DNA from: Apiosordaria backusii
Taxonomy: Eukaryota; Ascomycota; Sordariomycetes; Sordariales; Lasiosphaeriaceae
Reading direction: 5' to 3'
Length of the DNA stretch: 64,000 bases
Assembly: GCA_030549205.1 (NCBI GenBank)
Contig: JAUKTV010000001.1
Coordinates: forward strand, 3,348,001-3,412,000
Shown: positions 1 through 10,317 of the stretch, one piece after another
Layout of the letters: every line of letters starts with the position of its first letter
Position numbering within the stretch: the first letter of the stretch is position 1
The notes under the pieces: model-generated
Told to the model about the DNA's origin: nothing
Databases searched by the model: none
The model's input: only the letters and a program-made list of their open reading frames with translations
Position numbers and translations under genes: made by a program

Positions 1-613
1 CTGACTCAATGGGCACAAACAAGACCCCTTGGCCAAAAATTGAACAAGATATCATCAATGAGGATGATAAAAAAATACAAAAAGCTCACTGGCTCCCCCC
101 TCCCAGTCTAGGGGGGAAACCAGCTACGAAAACCCCGGAGGGTTTTGCAAATCGTGGGTGGCATTGCACCCACGAACAATCGAACCGGGGACCTCCTGAT
201 GAGCGGCACACTTTGGGTGAGCACGAGCACCGTACCTCCCATCAGGACTGGGAAGTTCCCCTCATCCACCCATACCACTTGGCCATTCGACCTGGAAGTG
301 GTACTGGTAGATGTCGTTGAATTCCTACAACGTGGACCTAATATATATACCGTGCACCAGCATCCCATCTCATGGAGCAGCCGCCACAGCATTCAACATG
401 CACAGTCCCAAGCCCATTGATGTTCACGCGTTTGGTCTGACCAACTTTGCAAGTCGCTGTATTTTCCATCAACAACCTGCCATCCGAGATCCCCTGCCCT
501 CGACAAAGCCAAAGAGTCGCTCGCTTCAACCATCTCCACAACGTAAACAAAAAGGGTATCAATTCCAAATCTACCCAACCCATAACGCCCGCTTTCTCTC
601 TCTCCCTCCTCTC
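1..613. other. Left flank without a supportable gene
   Basis: No reading frame here looks like a protein. The stretch holds two consecutive perfect hairpins (AAAACCC/GGGTTTT near 129-145 and GTGGGTG/CACCCAC near 154-173), the tRNA-like sequence listed separately, and the 3' flank of the PIG-P gene, which ends at 614. Confidence 0.5.
62..270 (-). other. Possible tRNA-derived SINE relic
   Basis: Read on the minus strand, the segment contains GGTTCGATTGT (about 178-188). This is close to the pol III B box and is preceded by GGAGGTCCCC, as in tRNA variable-loop/T-arm regions. About 38 nt upstream is a weak A-box-like GTGCTCACCC, and CTCATCA lies where an anticodon loop would be. The T-stem does not pair, so it is not an intact tRNA. 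A body with two hairpins and a T-rich tail (TTTTTGTATTTTTTTTATC near 62-80) follows, the layout of a tRNA-derived SINE. No TSD was found. It may be chance similarity. Confidence 0.25.
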
Positions 614-1621
614 TCAAACCCTCGTTATCACATCCTCACCCCCCTCCTCCTCCCCATTCCCATACCCATAAAGCACCTCACAAACCCCCGCCAGCGGCAC
701 ATCCATCACCGCATCCGTCCCCTCATTCCAAACCTCCCTCCAATCCAGTCCCTGTCCATTATACCCCCCTCCAGCATGCTCATCATCCCTACTCCTCCCT
801 GACCCTTTCCTCCTATGCCCCTGCCCATTATTATTATTATTTCCCCCTGGCCTCCTCCCAACCGCCTTTATCCGTCCCCTACTATCCACCACCGCCACCT
901 GCGCAGCCTCATCCACCACCGTCTCAATACTCCCCATCGGCAGCGTCAAAATCTCCACATTATACGCCGCCAGCGCAACATAAATATACACCAGCAACAT
1001 CACAATAAAACTCGGCACCGCCAAGCTCCACCACCGGTTCGGGTAGTAATAAATCCCCAGCGCGTGCAAAAATGGCGAGGGTAAATAGCTCCACAGCAGA
1101 TAAAACAAAAACAGCAAGCTGCTAAAGAGATACAGCACAAAACCGTAGTACTCATACGTCGGCACCTTTGGCCTCGCTCTCGGCAGCGGTTCGGCGTGCT
1201 CGTCGTCTGACGCGTCTGGTGTGGTAGGTCGGGAGGGCCGCAACAGAGACGTCAAAGACGGAGAAGGAGGCAGCGGTGTCGGTGGCCGGCCGTAAAAGGG
1301 AGGCGCAAAGGTGTGTTGCGTAAACGGGGGTACGGGGGGAAAAGTGTTCCCATCGCCGCCGTCGTCGTCGCCGTCGTCATCTTCTTCAAAGTCTTCGTCT
1401 TCGTCGTATTCATCTTCGTAGTCGGAGCCCGGGTTCGAGGCCGCCGAGGGGGAGGTTGAGCCACCGTTGTTGTTGTGCTCAAGATCGTGGTTGTGATGTA
1501 GACCCCCATCGCCGCTGTTGCCACTGCCGCCGTGGTTGGAATCGGAGGAGTCGTTGTGCGAGGGCGAGTCGGAGAGGGGAGTTGCGTCCTCTTCGACTTC
1601 TTCTTCGGATGTTATGGACAT
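614..1621 (-). CDS. GPI19: PIG-P/GPI19 subunit of GPI-GlcNAc transferase
   Basis: A single-exon gene of 335 aa. Residues 1-150 are low-complexity and acidic (Ser/His/Gly, then an Asp/Glu run around 66-90). The PIG-P domain follows: TYEYYGFVLYLF starts the first membrane segment (about 158-180), then a short loop with YYPNRWW, then the second segment (about 197-219), then AAYNVEILTLP. The C-terminus keeps the family's DVPLAGVCEVLYG motif. In this family PIG-P is a small subunit of the ER complex that adds GlcNAc to phosphatidylinositol, the first step of GPI-anchor synthesis. The long acidic N-terminus makes it longer than yeast Gpi19, though such extensions occur in filamentous fungi. The start is the ATG at 1621 in front of MSITSEEEVEED. 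A MITE lies about 100 bp upstream of this ATG. Confidence 0.9.
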   Translation of the reverse strand: MSITSEEEVEEDATPLSDSPSHNDSSDSNHGGSGNSGDGGLHHNHDLEHNNNGGSTSPSAASNPGSDYEDEYDEDEDFEEDDDGDDDGGDGNTFPPVPPFTQHTFAPPFYGRPPTPLPPSPSLTSLLRPSRPTTPDASDDEHAEPLPRARPKVPTYEYYGFVLYLFSSLLFLFYLLWSYLPSPFLHALGIYYYPNRWWSLAVPSFIVMLLVYIYVALAAYNVEILTLPMGSIETVVDEAAQVAVVDSRGRIKAVGRRPGGNNNNNGQGHRRKGSGRSRDDEHAGGGYNGQGLDWREVWNEGTDAVMDVPLAGVCEVLYGYGNGEEEGGEDVITRV

Positions 1622-1721
1622 TTTGAGTGCATTTGGTGGGATTGGAGGTGATTTGGGGTGTGTTGTGTTGCAAGAAAACTGGAAGGACGAGATCTTGAAT
1701 TGAAATCAGGAGCGAGAACGA

Positions 1722-2162
1722 GGTACACCTATACCAGGGGAAATAAAGCTTAGCGTGTGACTTACTAACCTAATAGGGTATGACAATGTGGATTTTATTG
1801 AAATTGCCCTTGTGCACCAGTACTTAAAAAAGGCCTGTTTTTCCATATAAAACCAAGTACTTAAGCATTCTTTGATATTCTAATATCAATCAGTGCATCG
1901 TCTCTAAATCTGTGATGGTTTTATTGCTGTGGTAAGGTAGTCCGGTTAGCTCGGTATCACGTGAGGGTGAGAGGTGCTGGGTGTTGAGCAATGGAAGCAG
2001 CACTGGCCACCCATTCTAAGAGGTACCCCTGCCATAGAAATCGCTAGAAAAGTGACTTCAAATCTAGCCTTGCGTGTGTGGCTGCTACAGATCAACATTC
2101 CCCCTGACAATTTTGTGGGGCTTGTATTGCGCTAAGCTTTATTTCCCTGGAGTAGGTGTACC
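1722..2162. mobile_element. MITE with ~34-bp terminal inverted repeats
   Basis: The left end reads GGTACACCTATACCAGGG and continues through AAATAAAGCTTAGCG (1722-1755). The reverse complement of the right end reads GGTACACCTACTCCAGGG and then the same AAATAAAGCTTAGCG (2130-2162), with only a few mismatches. The 370-bp interior has no reading frame. It includes the palindrome TCACGTGA near 1959. If TA is the target duplication, the element is bounded TA-CACC...GGTG-TA, as in Tc1/mariner-derived MITEs; the outer GG/CC match would then be coincidental. It fills the space between the PIG-P start and the VPS8 stop codon. Confidence 0.8.
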
Positions 2163-2352
2163 GACTGTTACAGCGCCAAGACTGGGATGACCCACTGATC
2201 TGCAGCCCAGCGCGCATGGGTCACGTAAATTACAACAGAACGTATTTTCAACGGTATTTTACCCCCTTTCTTGGGTCAACAGGTTGGTATTAAGTCCATA
2301 AAATATATACAACTAAATATCTGGTATCAGCTACCCAGACTCTCAAAATCGC

Positions 2353-5300
2353 CTACCCATCGATAGGACACCTATACTCCTTTTCCTTCCCTTGCCCATC
2401 CTGCGCTAACAACTCCTCCAAGCAACGCTTGTGGTAAATATGCCTACACGCAAGCAGGACCAATGGACCTAATGGTGGCTGCTCCCTCCTCCTAAGAGCA
2501 ACAGCGTCATCAGGCCGTCCCTCCCGGGGGTCTTGGGCTTCTTGAACCTCACTGATTTTGACTGCTCCATCTTCATGCCTTATCCTAGGACTGGAAGCCT
2601 TTCCTTTCCCTTTGCCTTTGCCAACATACGCTTCCTCTTCATCGTCTGTCCTACCAACGTCACCGCCATTGCTTCTAGCGCCATTGGTTGAGAGCAGCGC
2701 CTTTCTTTGTTTCCTCTTCTTTTCGTCCAGGACTTGCTTCTCTTCCCAAGCCTCAAACACATTCCCAGCCACTCCAGGGCCCCAAACTCTCCGGCTGCAA
2801 GCCTCGCAGGTTGAGCCCCGTGGTCGCCAGCCTCGCTGTCGAAGTGCAACAGCTTCGTTTACGCTGACGAACAGACTACGCTCGAGAAGCCGGTTTGATA
2901 GCCGGAGGATAGATTCCTCATAGGCATAAGCTGCGAAGATGGACGACAGCACAGAGCGGAGGTCGGCCAAGTTGGGAGATGACGCGGCAGCACGTGTAAG
3001 GAATGCCCGCAAGATCCGAAGAAACGACAAGTTGCTTCCCATTCCGGCAGTCGTGGTCGAGGAAGATGAGGGAGTTGAAGTGGACGTGAGCAGTGCTGTG
3101 AAGGTGTTTTGTACCAGAGAGCGGAGAAGAGTGATGATTTTGTCGTTCTCTCCTAATGGCAAACCGCGATTCTCGTTCTCAGCAGGGGACTCTGCCGGGG
3201 ATAACTGGAGGGCCGCAGAAATCTGTTTGGTAATCTGCACCGCTACGTCGATCAAATCCAGCCAGAGAACCTCATCCGAAGAAAGTGCGTCGTCGAGGGT
3301 AGGCTTGTGCCGTCGTCGACCGGAGTTGGCTTCCCGCACAGTTTTGGTCTGACCCTGGCAGAGCCAGATACCGACAAGAATATACTTCCTCAGCGCTTCC
3401 ATAAGTTCTTCAACTGATTCATGAAGTTGTTCGGTGCCGGAATCAAGGGCAGAACCTGAAAGCAGGCCTTGAAGAGCCGATTCCAGTGTCCCGAGGTGCT
3501 TAACCAAGCGACCCATTGCCTCCTGAACCTGACCTTCCTTAGCCATGAGTATGACTGCCGCGTCAATAACGCCTGTTTTTTCCATTGTTGGAAGCAAGTT
3601 ATCAAGCCGCAGATTGGTGGACTGAACCAATCCAACATAGTCCGACACATGCGCTGGATCAAACTTGCACATGAGCTGCAGATACTGCTCCACTAGATCT
3701 CGATCTGGTGAGCCACTAGGCCGCTGTTCAGTCTGCGGCTCCAATATCGTTTTGAGGTATGAATACTGCAGCCCTGGCTGGGCATTAGCCGATTCAAGAA
3801 CATCACGATGTAACTCAGGTGCAATTTTCGCAATGGTCTTGGCCGCTATGGGAGGGTCGATCTCCACAAACTGGGCCGCATGTTGTTTGATGACTTGATG
3901 AACATCCTGTACTTGACGCCGTGTAAGACCCGTCTGTGGCCGTAAGCAGACCTCAATGCAGCTGAATACAGCTTCTTGGTCCTCCGGGTCTTCGAAGTAA
4001 GTTTCGATGAGCTTCCCATATTGCTTGTCGTTCTTGTAAATACGTTTTAAAATGCGATAGAATCCAGCTTCCTTGAAAAGTGGAATAAGGTCATTGACAT
4101 CTGCTGGTTGATAGACTGAAAGGAGGTATTCCGCACTCAACTGAGCATCTTCGGCCAAATCTCGCCCGGGGAACTTGCACAGTCCAGTGAGCACTTTGGT
4201 GAGGGTTGAGCCAGGGAACAGGAGATATTGTGGGTATTTGGGAAGATTCCTCGCAATGAACATGTCGAGGTAGATCGTATCGGCGGCTTCATAATCCTTC
4301 GAGTTCATGATCTCCATCAAGATGGAAACGATGTACTGTCTGTCCACGGTCAACCCAAATATTTGTTCTTCTGGGAGATCTCGTGGTCGGCTGCCGCTTG
4401 CCGCCTGTTTCTCAGGCGAGTCGTTGAGGAATGAATCCTCAAAGGCCTCATTGAGAGCGCTCAAGAAGCTAGGTGCATCAAAGCTCAAGATTAATCGCAA
4501 GTAGGGAAACGACGGTTCTTGTGACTGGGAAGGCTTCGTAAGAAGACGTTTGTTGCTGCCCTTGGGCCAAGTAATGCTTTTGCCAGAGAAGAGAAGCCAA
4601 TACAGCTCGGCCTTTGCCTTTTGCGCAACATCTTCTGACAATGCCTCGCCGGTCGGGTATACGCGCCCGGTGAGGACGTATGAGAGATATGGGAAGATCT
4701 TGAGGGCATTGACGCTGTAGATATCATCCTCGATCGGATTTGCCGAGGCCGAGTAGCGGCCGTTTTGCATCAATGGCACCAACAAAGCCAGTAGATCGAG
4801 GAGTGGTGTGATAAAATCCTGCAGGGCTTGGTTCCAGACATAAATGAGGGCGTCGTATAAGCTGTGCTGTTTGCAGAGCAGTGTGATCTGGTCCAGATCA
4901 AGAGTAGAGGTGTCCAAATGGCAGATTAGTTCTTCGAGGCGGCTTTCGAGCCCCTTGCTTACAAAGTGGGTGACCATGCCTTTGACCACAACCGGAGGAA
5001 CGGTGATGATAGATCCATCAAGGATATATGGTTCTAAGGTCTCTAGGAAGATGCCTTCAACCTCGGCATCCTCATACCATTCCCACATTTCGTCAAACAC
5101 GAAGTCCTCATCTCCGACACTCTGACAAGCCACAAAGCAGGTCTCGGCCAACTCCTGAAGATGGGTATCCATAACGCTCTCTTTGTGCTTTTGTCTCTGC
5201 CCAAAGGCATACTTGAGCGAGGCGCTCATAATTTCCATCAGCTTGTCCTGAACCATAGAGTGTCTGAGGTCTGCGTCTTCTGGGAGCCCAACAGTGAGCT

Positions 5301-7366
5301 TGTTCGCGTCACCTGTGTAGTAAGACGTGGCAAGCTGAATGGCCCCGACATAGTCTCCGGATTCCATCAACGCAATCAGGCGGTCTGCCCAGTTGGACAG
5401 GGCGCCTATCGAAACATCATTGAACCCCAAGAGAAACAGGCGGCTTTTATACGCCTTGAAACTCATGTAGAACGCATCGGCAACCACCCCATGCATCGAC
5501 GGGTCCTCTTCGTCCAGTTGTTCCACTAATGGGTTCAACTGTTTTGAGAACAGGTCAGAATGGTAGATGTGCTTGTTCATGAGATCAAAAGCCTCCGTCA
5601 TGCGCATGCTTCGATCCTCCAACACGATCAGCCGTTGAGAAATCGTAAGAACGGTCAGAACTGATCTGCTGAGCCACTGGACAGCTGCAATGGATTCTTC
5701 GCATGTCCATCGGCTTCGTGCCCTGAATTTGAGACTAGGCAGCTTTTCTTTGTCATCGGCTGGTATCTCATCCACGTCGAGCACAGTGAGAACATTGGAC
5801 CAGCAGTATACCAGTTTCACTTTGGAGATTTGGCTCCCCGTAACAGGATCCGGCACCTTGAGCTTCACAGCCGGAAACCAAGCAAGACACCCCGACATGG
5901 CACTGTGCGCGGCGACCTCTTTTGGCCGTGCGGATTTATGTTGCGTTTGAGCGATAGGGGTAGTTGAGACAATGACCAGTAGATATGGGGTAAGCATCGC
6001 CGTGAGGCCCATACCATCGGTAGCCATCTCGACGTTGCCCAGTGGACATGAGGAGAAGCCCAGGACTGTGCTAGGCTTCAGAGTCTTTCCAACTGGTGGT
6101 TTCGAATCTGGATAGCGTCCGAGAATCCGAGTTGTTTTGACCGTCCTGCCCAGCGCTCCTGTGCCCCGAGTTGCGAGGTGTGAAAAGGCCATTCCTCGGT
6201 CATCCGCCGAAACGAGTGCTGTGTGGCGTGTGCCGAGGAATCCCAAGTGAGTGATAGCGACATTGGGAACATGGCCATCGGTGGTCCGGCGCTGCAGTTG
6301 TGATGGGTCCAGATGTTGGATGCTCAAAAATGGCCTGGCAGCTCGTGTGGTGTCCCAAGTAAAGATATTTCCGTTAGAATGCCCACCTGCGATAGTGCTA
6401 TGGTCTGCTGAGATGGCAATCGCAGTGATAGGGCCGGATTCAACAGCTGCCACCAGGTTAGCTCCTTAGATTCACATTTGAAGAATAGCCAGTCCGAACC
6501 TTTTGTCCCTGGACCAATAATCAACTTAAGATTCTGGTTGTAGTCAAAGACCAAAATTATCCCTTTCGATGTTCCCATAACGATATTTGCCGTGACAGCA
6601 AGACAGGTTGGAGTACCGAAGTTTCTCTTCCCTGCTTCCGAGAAAGCTTGACTGTTCAATTTTCTCAATTTGGTCCATCTTACAACTTCCCATGGCGGAG
6701 ATGGTGTCTCCGTTTCACTTGAATCAAGCAGAAACTGGCTGCCCACGGAAACAGTCCGGCCGTGTCCTGCAAGAAAGCCTGGTGATGACGGTCGTGGGGA
6801 ATTGAGATGTGGAGAGGAAATACGAGACTGGAATCTCTGATCAAATGGTCTGAATGAGGGTGTTGGACTGAGACCAGGTCGCCGTGCGAAGGAGGGCAAA
6901 ACACTGCTACCCATGGACGAGGCTACAGAGCCCTACAGCATAAGGAGGTCAATTCAAGTTCAGGCAGGACAATCATATGGCAACACACCTGAACAGATGG
7001 CGTATCATCTGGAATGGAAAGTGTAGATCCCAGAGGGCTCGCGGCCAACTTGGGTACGGCATCCGTAGAGCCATCTTCCGAGGCAGCTTCCTGCGATGCT
7101 CCTACAATCTCGCGATAGTGGTTGGGTATGGAAGCAGCTGTATCAACCTCGACACTAGGTATTGGCACATCAGCTGACGGATGCTGTTCTTCTTCCTCCA
7201 GAATGGCGGCATCAGCAATATGGTCTTCGTCACGCTCCCCTCTTATTGTCTCCTCATCGCTGGAACTTGACCCTGGCCTGTAATCATTTGCTTCTGGAGC
7301 CAGTTCTGGGGTGTCGGCCAGATTGTCTCCCGGGCCATCACTGCCCTGCGCTTGACTCGAACTCAT
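2353..7366 (-). CDS. VPS8: Vps8, CORVET tethering complex subunit
   Basis: Three exons, 7366-6989, 6932-6500 and 6446-2353, joined by introns of 56 and 53 nt. Joining them gives an open frame of 1634 aa, with IPDDTPSVQ-GSVASS and IGPGTK-AVESGPITA at the junctions. The N-terminus is disordered and acidic. A WD40-like region follows (DYNQNLKL, AGGHSNGNIFTWD), then a long alpha-solenoid with the Vps8 domain. The C-terminus is a RING-type finger (CEAC at about 1484 and CRHIYHKRC...CPID at the end). Vps8 acts with the class C core in the CORVET complex and tethers Rab5 endosomes. Another ATG-free extension lies upstream, so the ATG at 7366 (MSSSQAQGSD) is the chosen start. The second intron has an unusual GTTCGG donor. 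The gene is divergent from the GPALPP gene. Confidence 0.93.
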
Positions 7367-7927
7367 CTGGTGTTGACTGCTGAATGCATTGCTCCGCAGA
7401 GACTCGTCCAATGTGTATGTCGCGCAAAGGTACTCGTCACCGAAAAGCTATCGCTCGCTGTCTTGGGTAGATTCGATCCAGGTATCGAAGCTTGGCGGGA
7501 AGACGTCTCGTTGGCTGCGGGGCAGCGCAATAGAATCAAGGCAGAGGACAAATTTTCAAGAAGTACAGACACTTGGTGGAAAGAGTACTGATTTCCTCGT
7601 CTACTCCGTACATAAAGATCAGAAGATGCGGCCTCTCTGGAGGTTGGCGCATTCGAGCTGTGAACCTTGAAAGCCGTGGAGCAATTGCGCGTGCAGCCCA
7701 GCTTCCTGGGCCGCTCCCACTCAGAGCCCCCCATCCTTGCTGGAGCTTAGCCACCCAAATTAGCGGTGCTGCTACCTCAAGCTTATCGATAAGGTAAGCT
7801 AGCAACGGTACCCCAACTGGAACATTTGCATCATCCCCATGTTTGTCGCGAACTTCTCAACTTCAACTTGGCATTGCACCTCACCATAACTAGTTCGCTG
7901 GATACCGGTCATCCGTCAAGCTTCATC
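7367..7927. promoter_or_regulatory. Divergent promoter VPS8 / GPALPP gene
   Basis: 561 bp between two divergently transcribed start codons, so it must hold both promoters. The perfect 12-bp palindrome CTTATCGATAAG (7782-7793) is two back-to-back GATAAG sites, the target of fungal GATA factors. Whether it is used is unknown. Confidence 0.45.
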
Positions 7928-9052
7928 ATGTCTTCAATAGGGCCCCAGCTACCACCACACCTTCAAAAACGCAAGCGCACACCCGAAGACGATAAACTCC
8001 CAGGATCCCCTCCGCCCAAAGTCTCGCGACGCGACAACGAGGATGAGATCCCATTAGACGATGACTCCGACGATGGATTTGGGCCCAGCGCACCACCTCT
8101 CCCAAAACCCTCGATTGGACCACCACTTCCCCCAGCGTCAGCAAATACATCAAACCCACCAAATCCCACCGTCGCAAAACCATCCATCGGACCCTCCCGC
8201 CCAACAGTAGGACCAACCAGACCACCAACAAACAAAGACGAAATCGCCCTCGACGACTCCGACTCCGACTCGGCAACAGGCCCTGCCCTTCCACCCTCCA
8301 CAAAACAACCGCCCTCCCCACCCCGCCGAGTCATCGGCCCAGCCCCTCCCCCAGCACCCCTCTCCGAACGCCCAACCACCAACCCAGATTCCGACTCCGA
8401 CTCAGACGACGACTACGGCCCAGCCCTCCCCGGCTCCGTCCCCTCCCGCCCAACCACCCACGGTCCATCCCTCCCCTCCTCCCACCAACACCCCGAACCC
8501 CAAGCCCCCAAGCGCGACGACTGGATGATCGCCCCTCCGACAGACAGCTCCTACCGCGCCCCAGACCCAACCAAGCTCAAAGCCCGTAAATTCAACACCG
8601 GCCCCCGCGCCGCCACAGAATCCAAATCCTCCTCCGCCGGAGTAAGCTCGATATGGACTGAGACCCCCGAGGAGAAACGCCGTCGCCTCGCCAATGCCGT
8701 CCTCGGCCGAGAAGACCCAAGCAATGCCCCTCAGCATCAACCCATCGGCCCGTCAGCAGCTGGTCCATCAAATAGAACAGCAGAAGATGAGGCGAAGATA
8801 AAGGCTTACACCGAGCAGACGAGGGGTAAGAGTTTGGTGGAGCAGCATCAAGCTCGCAAAGCTGAGAGGAAAACTCAAAAGGGTGATAAGGGAGGACAAG
8901 ATGATGAGGAGGAAGATGACCCCAGCAAGAGGGCTTTCAGCTGGGAAAAGGACATGAAGGTCGGGGGGGCCGTAAGCGGGAAGCAGAAGAGGGAGCTGCT
9001 CAACAAGGCGGCGAATTTTGGAGGGAGGTTTCAGAAAGGGAGTTATCTATGA
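7928..9052 (+). CDS. GPALPP-motif protein with DUF3752
   Basis: A single-exon gene of 374 aa. The N-terminal half carries about nine GP-x-x-PP type repeats (IGPQLPP, IGPPLPP, GPALPP, IGPAPPP and others) separated by acidic DDSDSDS runs, and an early basic KKR-like stretch (QKRKRTPEDDK). From about residue 210 it has DDWMIAPPTDSSYRAPDPTKL, WTETPEEKRRRLAN and the C-terminal SLVEQHQ...FSWEKDMKVGG...GGRFQKGSYL. These are the hallmarks of DUF3752 as in GPALPP1. The family is conserved from fungi to humans; its role is poorly known and a nuclear/RNA role is only a guess. The frame extends 34 codons upstream, but the ATG at 7928 before SSIGPQLPP fits the family start. Confidence 0.85.
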   Translation: MSSIGPQLPPHLQKRKRTPEDDKLPGSPPPKVSRRDNEDEIPLDDDSDDGFGPSAPPLPKPSIGPPLPPASANTSNPPNPTVAKPSIGPSRPTVGPTRPPTNKDEIALDDSDSDSATGPALPPSTKQPPSPPRRVIGPAPPPAPLSERPTTNPDSDSDSDDDYGPALPGSVPSRPTTHGPSLPSSHQHPEPQAPKRDDWMIAPPTDSSYRAPDPTKLKARKFNTGPRAATESKSSSAGVSSIWTETPEEKRRRLANAVLGREDPSNAPQHQPIGPSAAGPSNRTAEDEAKIKAYTEQTRGKSLVEQHQARKAERKTQKGDKGGQDDEEEDDPSKRAFSWEKDMKVGGAVSGKQKRELLNKAANFGGRFQKGSYL

Positions 9053-10317
9053 GATGGAGAGGAAAGTTTTGCTTTAGCGAGGGGTGGTCGGGAGAGACGC
9101 TGTTGGAATTGATTTTCAGAGGAGCGAGAGATCTCGAGGGGAGTTATCCGCGATGAATTTCCATGATGGTGCATGACAGACTCTCTAGAGAAACCAAGTC
9201 CTGAGAGATTAAGAGTTTTCCTGTTCGGGCGTTGTTGTCTTGGTCAGCTCAGATAGACCCTTTAATGGGTGCGGCAAGGCAGCAGGCAAGAGCAAGATAT
9301 AAAATGATGAATGGCATAGACAGAGCCAAATAGAATACCCCACAGATACGGATTTAGCAACAGTTTCCAGTTCACGGCATTGCAATATTCCTCTGTGCGT
9401 AACTTGCTCAAATTTACGACTACATAGCAAGTTGGAAAAGGCTCTGAGCGATGATATGCCTCCTGTTCATCTCCTCTCAGCATATATAGTAATCCCCTCG
9501 CCCATCCGATTCCATCTCATCCCATCCCATCCAGCTTATTTCTGTCCCACCTGCCGGCCTTTCCATCCCGTTAAAAAAGCAAACCGTCCCCAAAAAAAAC
9601 TCCATGCTATCCCTTTCTCCTAGTGTAGTGGTGAGTGTGTGCGTGTGTCGAGTGTGTCAAATGTAACGCTTAATCTGCGTCCTCCTCCGTGTTACCTGTG
9701 AAACAAAAAGCCAATATTGTGCTATGCAAATCCAAATATAGGGGAGACAGGGGAAACAAAAATCAAAAAAAAACATCCCATAATAAACAACATACGTCAA
9801 CGCCAAAGACTGAAGCAGGAAAACCAAAGTAAATTGCTAAAAAGAAAAAAAAAGAACAACAGAGAATTTCCCAGCCAGCAGCGTTGCGTTTGATGCTCCA
9901 GCTATACCCTCGTCGTCTCTTCTACCCATGCTGATGCTTGGGTGGTTGAGCCTATGCCGCCCACGCTTTGCTCGCTAGTTTTTGTTGGTGGCGTTTTGGG
10001 GTTGCCACAAGTTTTATCACGCGCATTGATTGATATGGCTCTGCGTGGTAAATAGTGACTGTTGATTGCGAATTGCCTCCGGTTTCGAGGCAAACTTAAT
10101 ATTGAATCGAGATTCGAGTGGTGTTTTGATATCGCAGGTTCCGAAAACGAGCCGTAATTGGATAAGGTAGAAGCTGGTGAAATGGGAGAGTCGTGACTCT
10201 CAAGCAGTCGCTACAGCGGGCAGCAGAGAAATACATGTACACGGTCGGAAATAAGGGTATCAATGGACGGGTAATAGCGATGCTTGTGGACACAAGGCTC
10301 CAGGTCTCAAATATGGG
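9053..10317. other. Convergent intergenic region
   Basis: 1.27 kb between two convergent genes. It holds their 3' UTRs, including A-rich stretches near 9750-9860 and a GT-rich run near 9631-9658. No coding frame is convincing. Confidence 0.6.

Noticed and set aside
178..240. A functional tRNA-Met gene on the minus strand
   Set aside because: The T-stem and acceptor stem do not pair and the D-arm is poor; only B-box similarity remains.
614..1084. Open frames on the plus strand opposite PIG-P
   Set aside because: Shadows of the PIG-P gene and of its low-complexity coding sequence.
7779..7800. AAGCTTATCGATA resembling a cloning-vector polylinker
   Set aside because: The match is only about 13 bp and the surrounding sequence is not vector; it is part of a natural 12-bp palindrome.
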